A stretch of DNA of 48,137 nucleotides from a virus. The DNA lies in IMG/VR virus record IMGVR_UViG_3300009593_000028, positions 1 to 48,137 of that record, one strand, 5' to 3'. Under the pieces are notes generated by a model that had not been told where the DNA came from, did no database searches, and saw only the letters and a list, made by a program, of their open reading frames with translations. Both the position numbers and the translations under genes were made by a program. Of the stretch, positions 39,253 through 47,804 are shown one piece after another (the stretch's first letter is position 1; every line of letters starts with the position of its first letter).

Positions 39253-39980
39253 TACAATTTAAACCATTTCTGTATATTCATAGCAAAAAGTCTATGACTT
39301 CTTATACCTGGGTGAGGGTGTGGTTTGTCTAAAGCGTCATCTATCTTAAAATGTTTACTATAATTGAAAGTTTTTACTTTCATGTCATCTATCATATATT
39401 TGTTGAAATATTTTTTTTCTTTTGACAACGTTTCTAACCATTCTTTTTCGAAAAATAGATGTCGTACTTGCGTAACACCTTTTGATTTTAACCAAGAATC
39501 TATATAACCCATTCTTATTACTTGGTCAAAGTATACATCAAAATCAGAGTGAAAGTCAGAGTAGTATGCTAGTGTTTTACGTTTAAACTCTTCTATCCCT
39601 ACTCTGTGTTTTTGTCCTTCCCAAAAAGCGTCAGGCATATCACCTAGATAAGACGGCATCATATGCAATCTGTCGTGCGGCCATTTTGTATGAAAAACAG
39701 TATGTCTGTCAAAGTTAGTCCAAAATATTACTACAAAACTTCTTTTACTATACTTCTTATATTCTACTACATGTCTTGCTATAATTTTATTACTAGCACC
39801 GGCTTCACCTTGGTTATCTACAGTTGCAAACTCACAATTATGTTTTAAATGATAAGGCCATGATAATACACTAGGGGAGGGACCATGACTTCTTCCGTCA
39901 TCGTGTATACAATCAGGTAAACCGTGTCCGTATGTATAGCTACATCCAAATGTAATTAAATCGTATCCTGGCCAACCCAT
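39252..39980 (-). CDS. SGNH-type protein, paralog of neighbour
   Basis: A 242-residue relative of the gene at 38467, with FGCSYTYGHGLPDC (11-24), AGASNK and a C-terminal HPHPGI. The block I GDS is changed to GCS, keeping the likely catalytic Ser14 but losing the preceding Asp. Activity may therefore differ. It overlaps the downstream gene by 1 base and the sulfotransferase gene by 25 bases. Confidence 0.75.
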   Translation of the reverse strand: MGWPGYDLITFGCSYTYGHGLPDCIHDDGRSHGPSPSVLSWPYHLKHNCEFATVDNQGEAGASNKIIARHVVEYKKYSKRSFVVIFWTNFDRHTVFHTKWPHDRLHMMPSYLGDMPDAFWEGQKHRVGIEEFKRKTLAYYSDFHSDFDVYFDQVIRMGYIDSWLKSKGVTQVRHLFFEKEWLETLSKEKKYFNKYMIDDMKVKTFNYSKHFKIDDALDKPHPHPGIRSHRLFAMNIQKWFKL

Positions 39981-40636
39981 GTGTTTCTCCTTGCACTAGT
40001 ATCGAAATCAAAATCCCAATATTCAATATCTTCTTTGTACCAATCTGCAATTTCCTGTATTGTTTTTGCATTGTATAATTCTTTATAATTTTCTTTTATG
40101 CTTGTTACATTTCTTGCTCTAGGCATTTTGTCTACGCCAAGATATTTTGGTGCTTCTTCATCTAAATGTTCAAGCCTAAGTATATCACATACAACTTTAT
40201 TACTCATATTTTTTACATGATGTTTTTGTGGCCACCAACCTCTTATTGCTCTATACCATGTTAACGGCTTTAACCCCCATTCAAACCTTTCTTCTATAAA
40301 ATGTTCTAAAGAAGTAACGTTTGCGTATTCAGGTTTTACTAATCCCCTATCAATAGCTTGTTTAGCAAACAAATATCTACTAACAACTTTACTCCAAGGA
40401 TTTCTTACTATAGCAAATGCATCATGTTCGGCTGTAACAGCTACATTAACATCAATCCAACGTGCATGTTCTACACCCTTAGTATCACGCTCTCCATAAC
40501 GTTCCATTGTTTCTTTAAAGTATTTGTAATCTGATATCCATTTTTTATTAACAGGAATTATTTTATCTTTAAAGATTTCACTTTCACGTATTGTTACTCC
40601 TGCATTTTTAGGTATATGTATAAAAAGTTTTTTCAT
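39956..40636 (-). CDS. Sulfotransferase-like protein
   Basis: A 226-residue protein of the sulfotransferase fold. The 5'-phosphosulfate loop is FIHIPKNAGVT (6-15) and the 3'-phosphate site is IVRNPWSKVVSRYLF (76-90). It would use PAPS to sulfate a sugar hydroxyl. A PAPS source is expected from the host; none is seen here. It begins where the DUF6165-like gene ends (1-base overlap). Confidence 0.83.
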   Translation of the reverse strand: MKKLFIHIPKNAGVTIRESEIFKDKIIPVNKKWISDYKYFKETMERYGERDTKGVEHARWIDVNVAVTAEHDAFAIVRNPWSKVVSRYLFAKQAIDRGLVKPEYANVTSLEHFIEERFEWGLKPLTWYRAIRGWWPQKHHVKNMSNKVVCDILRLEHLDEEAPKYLGVDKMPRARNVTSIKENYKELYNAKTIQEIADWYKEDIEYWDFDFDTSARRNTWVGQDTI

Positions 40637-41013
40637 TAGTACCTCGTATATTCTTTTTCTTCGACAACATCAGATCCTGTGTGGTCATTAATTTTTCTTT
40701 TAAGTTCTGCTCTTTTATCATTATAAATGTAAACATCTCTAGCCAGTTGTATAAAGTCCCAACTAAAGTTGTTTTCAGCTTCACATTTTCTTTTACTATT
40801 CTCAATATCCCATAGTTTAGCATTTATAACAAATAGTTCTTCTGACAACTTGTCAACGTCAGGATCTGTATTAACAAATTTACCTTCAAGATATGATAAT
40901 TCTTTTTTTATATTTTTTAATTTTTCAGGATCAGATATTTTAACAGTTTTTAGTTTTAGGATAGAAATTTTATCAAAAAGTTCTCCTACTGAAACTTCTA
41001 TTTTAATTTTCAT
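40636..41013 (-). CDS. DUF6165-like small helical protein
   Basis: A 125-residue helical protein with IEVSVGELFDKISILKLKTVK at the N-terminus, then LWDIENSKRKCE, LARDVYIYNDKRAELKRKIN and a C-terminal GSDVVEEKEY. This pattern matches proteins I associate with DUF6165, found in bacterial glycan gene clusters. It may be a structural partner of glycosyltransferases. It overlaps the GT9-like gene by 11 bases. Confidence 0.75.
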   Translation of the reverse strand: MKIKIEVSVGELFDKISILKLKTVKISDPEKLKNIKKELSYLEGKFVNTDPDVDKLSEELFVINAKLWDIENSKRKCEAENNFSWDFIQLARDVYIYNDKRAELKRKINDHTGSDVVEEKEYTRY

Positions 41014-41767
41014 ATATTTTTATTCCGTTATCTTTAGCTCTATGCATGTGATGGCTCCATTTTCCCGGGCTTCTTGTTGTATATATGTGAATATTATTTG
41101 GGGGAAAGTATACTTGAGATAAATGCAAGAAGCCACTATCTATGCCTACATGATACTTTGCTTTAGTCATTGCATACGCAATATGTTTTAAACTATTTTT
41201 AAGATAGTCGTTACTAGCTTGTCCACCTACAGTAACAACTTCATATCCTTCGTACTTAGAAAGTATTTTTGCTTGCCAGTTATTATCCATACTTCTTCTT
41301 TTTGAAGTAGAATCCCATTGCACAGTAATAAATTTTTCAGGCAAGTTTAAGTCGTTACTACAGTCTTCAGCACTTAATGCCGGAAAGTATTTTAAATGTT
41401 TTGTTAAGTCGACACCTTCTTTTGGTTCAAATCTTTGTGGATAGTCTCCGTATATTTGTCCTTCTGCATTGTCATAACCTAAACTTTTTACATAATCAAC
41501 AAACCCTTGATTGCTTGTAGGTTCGTAGTCAAGGTGTGGCATTATTGCAACATGTCCTTTAGGAAAGAGTTGAATTATTTCAGGCCAGCTTTCAGGCTTA
41601 TGCCTATTCCAATGATACTTTGTTAAGTGTAATGTTACAGGAGTATTCTCTATAACAGAATAATTATAAGACAAAAGAATACTATGTACTCTGTCTCCAA
41701 GTCCCGGTGCTCCATAAAAAAAGTTTTTCTTTACGGTGCTGTAAGCTCTCATAACTAAATGCTTCAA
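41003..41767 (-). CDS. GT9-like (heptosyltransferase-type) glycosyltransferase
   Basis: A 254-residue GT-B-type protein. GAPGLGDRVHSILLS at the N-terminus resembles the GT9 acceptor loop. KFITVQWDSTSKRRS, VVTVGGQA and AKYHVGIDSGFLHLSQVY resemble its nucleotide-sugar half. GT9 enzymes add heptose or related sugars to lipopolysaccharide cores. It overlaps neighbours by 11 and 4 bases. Confidence 0.75.
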   Translation of the reverse strand: MKHLVMRAYSTVKKNFFYGAPGLGDRVHSILLSYNYSVIENTPVTLHLTKYHWNRHKPESWPEIIQLFPKGHVAIMPHLDYEPTSNQGFVDYVKSLGYDNAEGQIYGDYPQRFEPKEGVDLTKHLKYFPALSAEDCSNDLNLPEKFITVQWDSTSKRRSMDNNWQAKILSKYEGYEVVTVGGQASNDYLKNSLKHIAYAMTKAKYHVGIDSGFLHLSQVYFPPNNIHIYTTRSPGKWSHHMHRAKDNGIKIYEN

Positions 41768-42540
41768 CCAATTGCCTCCATTAGTGCTGGTATATTTTCA
41801 CCACGTTCTGGTAGTAAGTCTTTTAAAAAGAAGTGTACAAAATATGCTTCAGGTAAACGTTTATCATCAATGCCTTTGTACAATCCATTCCATTTCCAGT
41901 CCATATTTAATGTTGGCATGCCTTCTTTTTTAACCCACCAGTTTAATAACATTTGATCTGTAGACCATTTTTTATAACCCACTCCGTCAACAAAGTCTTT
42001 AAACTCTGGGCGTGAAATAAATTCTTTTGGTGATTGGCCTCTTAAGTATGCTGAAAATTTTTCGGAGTTTAAAACCATTAAGCCCATGTTATAAAACTCA
42101 GCACCTAGTTCATTCCATTTCCAATTTACATCAGTTAAATGTTCAAAAGCTGATTTAGAATATTTTCTAATTTTGGATTTATATTTTTTAGCACAAGGAA
42201 GTTCTCTTTCTGCAACAGCACCAAATGCATATTGCTCTGTTAACTCATCAAAGATGTTTGGTGCATTATCTCTAATGTAAATATCACTATCAACTATAGC
42301 AATTTGCTTATATTGATTTAGATAGTAAAATGCATTTTCTTTTTCAAATATTGGCAAATAACCTAAACGTTCAACAGCTTCTTTGCTACGTCCTGTTCTG
42401 TTTAAGTCTGGTTTAATTTTAAGTATAGGCTCTGATTGTACAATATGTTTTATTCCATACTTTTTACAATACATTTCTACACTTTTAATACAATGCTCGT
42501 ACAAGTTGCTAGGGCTTCCAACTGCAACTTGATAAATCAT
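41764..42540 (-). CDS. GT8-like glycosyltransferase
   Basis: A 258-residue protein starting MIYQVAVGSPSNLYEHCIKS. It has the metal-site segment IAIVDSDIYIRD, NMGLMVLNSEKF and KKWSTDQMLLNWW. These are features of uncharacterised transferases in bacteria and marine phages. The ATG at 42540 lies just after the upstream stop; 42564 is an alternative. Sugar unknown. Confidence 0.75.
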   Translation of the reverse strand: MIYQVAVGSPSNLYEHCIKSVEMYCKKYGIKHIVQSEPILKIKPDLNRTGRSKEAVERLGYLPIFEKENAFYYLNQYKQIAIVDSDIYIRDNAPNIFDELTEQYAFGAVAERELPCAKKYKSKIRKYSKSAFEHLTDVNWKWNELGAEFYNMGLMVLNSEKFSAYLRGQSPKEFISRPEFKDFVDGVGYKKWSTDQMLLNWWVKKEGMPTLNMDWKWNGLYKGIDDKRLPEAYFVHFFLKDLLPERGENIPALMEAIG

Positions 42541-42541
42541 T

Positions 42542-42754
42542 TTATCCGTCAATTTCGCCGCCATCCTTCATTTTCGCCTTTTTCATAAAGTCGGTATCAA
42601 TTCTTTTTTCATTGTCTTTTTCGTTAAACACACTTGTAGCTATTACAGTTGTAATTGCTAACATCGGCATAGTATACACCATAGCGTCTGTCATGAAAGC
42701 AATAGTGTATGTTGGTACTGCTATTATTAATACTTTATAAATTAATTTTACCAT
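42542..42754 (-). CDS. Small membrane protein
   Basis: A 70-residue protein with two hydrophobic segments (about 4-22 and 26-42) and a charged tail. The start at 42754 has GGAGGA upstream and overlaps the gene before by 7 bases. Function unknown. Confidence 0.65.
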   Translation of the reverse strand: MVKLIYKVLIIAVPTYTIAFMTDAMVYTMPMLAITTVIATSVFNEKDNEKRIDTDFMKKAKMKDGGEIDG

Positions 42755-43092
42755 CCTAAGTCCATCCTCCAAGGTAACATTGTATAACCTAGTGATGCTA
42801 AGAAATATTCTTCTACAAAGTACAATATCGCTATTGCAAATATAGTTCTAGCCCACCAAGGCAATTTTCTTAATCTATTTGTTAAGGGTCCTAACACCCA
42901 TTCTAATAATCTTGCATAGGCTCCCCAAAAACGGTCACTAATACTATAAGGTGGTGTTTTTAATATTATTAATGCAAATGCTATCCACCATACCCATATT
43001 GGGTGTTCTTCGCTTACTCCGTAACCAAACATAAACGGCAATACCATTGCAGTCATGTAAAGTCCTATGTATTTTCTTAAATGTTCAATCAT
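42748..43092 (-). CDS. Small membrane protein
   Basis: A 114-residue protein with three hydrophobic segments (about 8-24, 31-46 and 84-102) and a basic loop. Similar small membrane proteins occur in marine phages. It overlaps the GT25-like gene by 4 bases. Function unknown. Confidence 0.68.
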   Translation of the reverse strand: MIEHLRKYIGLYMTAMVLPFMFGYGVSEEHPIWVWWIAFALIILKTPPYSISDRFWGAYARLLEWVLGPLTNRLRKLPWWARTIFAIAILYFVEEYFLASLGYTMLPWRMDLGW

Positions 43093-43658
43093 AAATCTTT
43101 AGTAAAACTCATATCGTCAGATTTGAATGTTACCTTTCCTCCTTTATCAAATATCATATCAACTATGCCATCACATAACATCCAGTCTGCTGGCATGGCT
43201 CCATTATCATGTACCCAATCTAGAATCTTCTTTGCCCCTTCAGGCGTAATTCTATATGCTCGAGCACCTTCATACCAATTACCCGGTGCAATTGGTTTTG
43301 CTTTTTTGAATCCTTCAAACTTATATACATCACAATCTTTAATTTCACCCATGGGCTTTTTAAATATTACGTCATGCTCAAAAATACATAAAGGTGTTTG
43401 TTTTACAAAACATCTTGTCCATAATACATATTGACTTAAAAAGCAACCCCAAGTTCCTGGGCGTTCCATCAATCTTTTACATTTTTTATTTCCTGAGTAT
43501 ATACGCAAACTATAATCATGTAATGTTTCATTGTGTCCATTTACACCTGGGTATAGTTCTAAATCCCAGCCGTTTTCTTTTCCTGTTTCTAAGGCACGTT
43601 TTGCTATCTCAACACTATTTTCATAGTCGGGCAAATATATAATGTATCCTTTAGTCAT
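43089..43658 (-). CDS. GT25-like glycosyltransferase
   Basis: A 189-residue protein related to the gene at 35738. GTWGCFLSQYVLWTRC, LCIFEHDVIFKKP and ARAYRITPEGAKKIL are the GT25-type acceptor, EHD and C-terminal segments. The family adds galactose or similar sugars in LPS. It overlaps the GT8-like gene at 43655 by 4 bases. Confidence 0.77.
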   Translation of the reverse strand: MTKGYIIYLPDYENSVEIAKRALETGKENGWDLELYPGVNGHNETLHDYSLRIYSGNKKCKRLMERPGTWGCFLSQYVLWTRCFVKQTPLCIFEHDVIFKKPMGEIKDCDVYKFEGFKKAKPIAPGNWYEGARAYRITPEGAKKILDWVHDNGAMPADWMLCDGIVDMIFDKGGKVTFKSDDMSFTKDL

Positions 43659-44515
43659 TTTTTAATTGGTAGATTTCTAATCTCTCTAAAGATAGGAGTT
43701 TGCCAATGCTCAGGTAACCAATTTAGTTGTGCGGCTTTAAATCTTCTATCTTCTTTTTTACTGCCTTTTCCAGTCATAAAGATATCATCTTTCTTTAATC
43801 CCCAAGGCACCCATTTATAAGGAATTTCCTTATATAATTTTTTATATCCTACTTTCCATTCTGCCATTACAGCCTTTAAGACGTCTTGGTCAACATACCA
43901 ATATATCTCTTTTTGAAATGCTTCTCTCATTCGTTGGCTTAATAATTCTCTAAACATTACACCGTTTTGTCCTGTACCTAAACACAATGCACTTGCAATA
44001 AATGTAGAGGGATCTTTTGGTTTAGGCATAGCAGAAACATGTTCAGTTAAAGCTCTAAAGTCATTTTTATGAAATCCTGTTTTTAAAATAGTATCGCAAT
44101 CTAGTTGAAGTATGTATTGATGTTCGTTTGGAAATAATTGATTTAAACGCATAAACCTTGCACTTGCTAAGTATGTTTTTCTTGCAATTAGATCAAGGTC
44201 AGTTGTTTTAAAAATATGAGCTCCTTCTTTCATACGTTTTTTATTTTTTCCTAACGACTTATAAAAGTCTTCGTTTACATCTTCAAACGAATAACTGAAG
44301 TTAAACTTGTCTGACATATTTCCAAGTACTTCGGTATTCATATTGCCTTCATTAATAATATGACAATGTACATGCATCCAACTTAATGTTCTATTAATAC
44401 TTTGAGCTAAAGCAAAGCCATGACGATCAAAATAATCGTAATCACAACTAAACACTACAACATCTTCAACACTCCGTGGAGGTAATGTTCCTTGTAGATT
44501 TGGTAAGTTAAACAT
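43655..44515 (-). CDS. GT8-like glycosyltransferase-like protein
   Basis: A 286-residue protein with a DxD metal motif in ILQLDCDTILKTG and conserved-looking WYVDQDVLKAVM. VVFSCDYDYFDRHGFALAQS opens the fold. It looks like a nucleotide-sugar transferase of the GT-A type, family assignment tentative. It overlaps the FkbM gene by 8 bases. Confidence 0.72.
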   Translation of the reverse strand: MFNLPNLQGTLPPRSVEDVVVFSCDYDYFDRHGFALAQSINRTLSWMHVHCHIINEGNMNTEVLGNMSDKFNFSYSFEDVNEDFYKSLGKNKKRMKEGAHIFKTTDLDLIARKTYLASARFMRLNQLFPNEHQYILQLDCDTILKTGFHKNDFRALTEHVSAMPKPKDPSTFIASALCLGTGQNGVMFRELLSQRMREAFQKEIYWYVDQDVLKAVMAEWKVGYKKLYKEIPYKWVPWGLKKDDIFMTGKGSKKEDRRFKAAQLNWLPEHWQTPIFREIRNLPIKK

Positions 44516-45185
44516 CAGGACTCATTCCTTCTCTATACCCAAGTACTGCATTCTTTTCTCCTCGGCCTAATTTTCTAATCATCCTATACCCTAATGGCAT
44601 AAGAATTTCTCTAATACTATCTATTGTATATCCATATCTTGCAGGATGATCTTTTCTTTCATAAAGTATAATAGGTTTACATCGTTTAATTGTTTCTAAA
44701 GCACCTTTAGCAATTAACGGCTCATATCCTTCTGCATCTATTTTTATAAAATCAACAAATTGCAAACCAAAAGAGTCTAACGTCTTAACTTTATATTTTC
44801 CTTTTGAATCTGGTTGTACGTGTGTACTAAAACTTTTATTTGTAGTATGAATGTCGACGTCTTTTTCTTTATCGCCTAAACCAACTGGGTGTGTTGTAAC
44901 ATTATAACATTCTTTCCAAGCTAAGTTTTCTTGTAAGCACGGAAATAATTCTCTATTAATTTCAAATGCGTGAACATGTTCAAACGATTGAGATAATCTA
45001 AATGCCGTTATACCAACATGAGCACCAATATCAACAGCAATTCTTAATTTAGAACAATGTGACATTGCTACTTGTAATTCGTAATTTTGATATTCTTCTA
45101 TTTGTCCCATGCCTTGTTTTTTAGCACTTTTTAAACAAATATCGTTTGGCAATGTACGCCAACCATCTAACTCAATGTATTTCAT
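44508..45185 (-). CDS. FkbM-family methyltransferase
   Basis: A 225-residue methyltransferase with IAVDIGAHVGITAF (motif I), HAFEI and FIKIDAEGYEPLIAKGA, the FkbM hallmark, then CKPIILYE. It is a second FkbM enzyme besides that at 23171. It probably caps a sugar by O-methylation. It overlaps the paralog 4 transferase by 14 bases. Confidence 0.87.
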   Translation of the reverse strand: MKYIELDGWRTLPNDICLKSAKKQGMGQIEEYQNYELQVAMSHCSKLRIAVDIGAHVGITAFRLSQSFEHVHAFEINRELFPCLQENLAWKECYNVTTHPVGLGDKEKDVDIHTTNKSFSTHVQPDSKGKYKVKTLDSFGLQFVDFIKIDAEGYEPLIAKGALETIKRCKPIILYERKDHPARYGYTIDSIREILMPLGYRMIRKLGRGEKNAVLGYREGMSPDV

Positions 45186-45963
45186 TTCTCTCTACCTGAT
45201 ATTTAAATGTGCAACGCCATGCTGTACCACTTTGGTAATCGCTTCTGTCGAACTGACTCCAAGCAATGTGTTCTAGCATTTCGTCTCTGTTAAAATTTGT
45301 TTTATTTTGCCAATGTTGTACTGCACTTTGTCCTAGTATTTCGATCGGCTTACCTAAACATAAAGCCTCAACTGCGGCCATGCTGTGGTATGTAATAACT
45401 TTTTTTGCTTTTCTTATCATAGGAAGTATTTCATCCCACCTTTGCTTTCTTTTGCCTAGTTTTTCTCTAACAATTAACGGCACGTCTAAGCCTTCATAGT
45501 ATTTAATTGTTTTGTCTCTCCAAGTATGGTAATCCTGTCCCATATATCTAAATATATTACTGTTATTATCAGCTGGCATAACCAATAGATTATATTCGCC
45601 GTCAGGATTCCATTCACTCCATAAGTTATCATCTAATTCAAGTAGATGTTTTCTACTTTCACTTACAGGACGAACTAATGTATTTTGTAATGAATTGTAT
45701 GAGATACGATAATATTGTGGACGTTTGTATCTATGGTTACCGATGTAACCATTATCTATATGAAAAAAATTAATTGATGGATCTTTTTTAATTGCATCAA
45801 AAATCCAATCGTCAAAGGGATGACTAAAGGCAAGTAATCTATCTTTTTCAATCTCTTCTGGTTTTGTAATTGTTTTTACATCACAAAACGTGTAAAGATA
45901 TCGAAAAAGTTGTCCTCGTAATAATTTGCAATTTTCTGGTACTTGAAACTTATAATGTTGCAT
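45172..45963 (-). CDS. Capsule-synthesis-like glycosyltransferase, paralog 4
   Basis: A 263-residue member of the same family as genes at 30128, 31811 and 32748. Landmarks are LIVREKLGKR, VITYHSMAAVEALCLGKPI and HIAWSQFDRSDYQSGTAW. VEALCLGKP is closest to the capsule-synthesis enzyme signature. It is the first gene of the glycan island after uvsY and overlaps uvsY by 14 bases. Confidence 0.77.
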   Translation of the reverse strand: MQHYKFQVPENCKLLRGQLFRYLYTFCDVKTITKPEEIEKDRLLAFSHPFDDWIFDAIKKDPSINFFHIDNGYIGNHRYKRPQYYRISYNSLQNTLVRPVSESRKHLLELDDNLWSEWNPDGEYNLLVMPADNNSNIFRYMGQDYHTWRDKTIKYYEGLDVPLIVREKLGKRKQRWDEILPMIRKAKKVITYHSMAAVEALCLGKPIEILGQSAVQHWQNKTNFNRDEMLEHIAWSQFDRSDYQSGTAWRCTFKYQVERNEIH

Positions 45964-46417
45964 CTTCCATGCCTGCTACTCTTAACTTGACTACATTTGT
46001 AATCTGCCACTGTTTTTGATCAAGTCCTTTTAGCAGGCCGAGCCACTTATTTCGTAGAAGTGCAAATTCGTTTATAATTTTTTCGTAGTCTACCACGTCA
46101 GCTTCACCATCAACATATTTTTCAACGTCTCTACTTGATAAAGCTCTTTGGTAATTTTCAAGATATTTTTTGAAATACGAACTACGTAATCTACGAAGTT
46201 CTATGTTTAGGTAATTAAGGATTGCTTCTATTTCTTGAAGTTGATGAAACCTATGTTCTACTATACCAGGCATTTCTGCCGCGGCACGTTCTACATTGCC
46301 ACTTAGCTTTACTTCAGCTCTAGCACTTGATAATTCTGCTTCAAAGTGAGTTATTGCATCAGGTATTTTGTTAACGTCTCTAGCTACTTCAGAGTACCAA
46401 CCCATTAATCTTCCCAA
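45950..46417 (-). CDS. uvsY: UvsY-like recombination mediator
   Basis: A 155-residue helical protein between the small acidic gene and the glycan island. The central region with YFKKYLENYQRALSSRDVEK, VDGEADVV and LLRNKWLGLLKGLDQKQWQI matches UvsY-type proteins of cyanophages and pelagiphages, from memory. UvsY loads UvsX onto gp32-covered ssDNA. The nearby uvsX and gp32 genes support this. T4 UvsY is 137 residues. Confidence 0.82.
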   Translation of the reverse strand: MGRLMGWYSEVARDVNKIPDAITHFEAELSSARAEVKLSGNVERAAAEMPGIVEHRFHQLQEIEAILNYLNIELRRLRSSYFKKYLENYQRALSSRDVEKYVDGEADVVDYEKIINEFALLRNKWLGLLKGLDQKQWQITNVVKLRVAGMEDATL

Positions 46418-46647
46418 TCATCTTCGGGATCTCTGTCATATTCTGATTCCTCGTCACCTATATCTAAGTAATAAGTAATCGCGGCATCAAGAAAATCACA
46501 ACTGCCCATTGCATCTCTCATTTCAGTATCGTCTGCTCCAAAATCTGCACAAACATCTACGTATTTTTCTGCAACTGTTTCTATATGTTTTTTATCTAAG
46601 CTATCTTTAAAGGTGTTCCAAATATCAACTATTTGACTGCTTTCCAT
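46405..46647 (-). CDS. Small acidic protein between uvsX and uvsY
   Basis: An 80-residue, very acidic protein (MESSQIVDIWNTFKDSLDKK start). It has a DFGADDTEMRDAMGSCDFLD middle and an Asp/Glu-rich tail. From memory, a similar small gene occurs between uvsX and uvsY in marine T4-like phages. It may be a DNA mimic or a recombinase cofactor; that is a guess. It overlaps uvsY by 13 bases. Confidence 0.75.
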   Translation of the reverse strand: MESSQIVDIWNTFKDSLDKKHIETVAEKYVDVCADFGADDTEMRDAMGSCDFLDAAITYYLDIGDEESEYDRDPEDDWED

Positions 46648-46653
46648 TTAAGT

Positions 46654-47742
46654 TTACTCCTGTTCTGGTTTTTTAGTTTCAGTTACTACTGCTTCATAGT
46701 CTTCTGCCACCTCGATATTTACCACAGGTTCTTCCTTATTGGCATAATCTGACATGACTTTATCTAATAATTCACCAGTCCAGTTTTTACGATACTCTTT
46801 AGTTTCTGTTCCAGCAGAATCAATGTATTTTAGCCTATTGCCGTCTTTAACAATTAAGCCTTTTTTCTCAAACAAGTCAACTAACCCACTATAAGGATTC
46901 ATTCCTGTTTCGTAAGGAATCTTAACTTGTACGCCTTCAAATGGTTTTGCATATCTAGTTTTCATTACTTTACAACCTGCTCTAATACCACGTACATCAG
47001 TTACCTTGTTACCATCTTCATCTTCTTTTAATTTAAGTTTTTTCATTGCAACAACAATACTTGATGCATATATAAATCCTTGTCCGCCTGATATTTTATC
47101 ATCAGGATCAAACATATCTTGTGATGCATAAGTGTGGTTGGTACATACTAGTCCTACGTTATGTGAACCAATCATATTAACAGTATTACGTACCAATGAA
47201 GTAAGTGCCTTAGGTTTTCTACCCATATCACCCTTCATATCACCTTTATTAAACTGATCAACATCAGTAGGTGTTAGTAACATACCCAAACTATCAATAA
47301 CAAATAGTACCTTAGGTCTGTCTTCTTCAGCCATTGCTCTGTAGTCTGTCATAAACGTTGAAATTGTTTTTGCTACATCGTCAATCATTGACATATTCAG
47401 TTTAAGAAGTTTCTCTTCGCTAGTATCAACTTCTAATGCATGTAACCAACTTTCGTCTAATGCATTTTCTGAGTCAATTAATACAACAAAGATTCCTTGC
47501 TCTTGTGCCGCTTTTACAATGTTACCTGCACAGATATAACTTTTACCTGCACCAGATTCACCTGCAAACACAGTTACTTTACCCATCGGAACTCCTTTAT
47601 GAAAGTCTCCGCTGATTAAGTAGTTGAGTGCATAGTTACCTGTAGAAATCCAATCAGTAGGATCGTTAAATCCCGCACTCATGCCTGTAATAGATTTCGT
47701 TAATTGTGTCCTGAATTTCGTAGGATCAAATGCTTTTGCCAT
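46654..47742 (-). CDS. uvsX: UvsX recombinase (RecA-like)
   Basis: A 362-residue RecA/UvsX strand-exchange protein. Walker A is GESGAGKS (61-68), Walker B is LFVIDS (146-151), and SGGQGFIYASSIV follows in the DNA-binding region. It forms filaments on ssDNA with UvsY and drives recombination-dependent replication. Length is near T4 UvsX (391). The GGAGG site before the ATG is strong, and a terminator from gp32 lies just upstream. Confidence 0.95.
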   Translation of the reverse strand: MAKAFDPTKFRTQLTKSITGMSAGFNDPTDWISTGNYALNYLISGDFHKGVPMGKVTVFAGESGAGKSYICAGNIVKAAQEQGIFVVLIDSENALDESWLHALEVDTSEEKLLKLNMSMIDDVAKTISTFMTDYRAMAEEDRPKVLFVIDSLGMLLTPTDVDQFNKGDMKGDMGRKPKALTSLVRNTVNMIGSHNVGLVCTNHTYASQDMFDPDDKISGGQGFIYASSIVVAMKKLKLKEDEDGNKVTDVRGIRAGCKVMKTRYAKPFEGVQVKIPYETGMNPYSGLVDLFEKKGLIVKDGNRLKYIDSAGTETKEYRKNWTGELLDKVMSDYANKEEPVVNIEVAEDYEAVVTETKKPEQE

Positions 47743-47763
47743 AATGCCTCCTTCGCTTTAAGT

Positions 47764-47793
47764 TAAAAAGCATAGTGGGGGTTGCCCCCCACT
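47764..47793 (-). terminator. Intrinsic terminator after gp32
   Basis: AGTGGGGG/CCCCCACT forms a perfect 8-bp stem (47774-47793) with a 4-base loop. On the minus strand it is followed by ATGC and a T5 run (47769-47765), ending the gp32 message before uvsX. Confidence 0.85.
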
Positions 47794-47804
47794 AATATAT
47801 ATTT

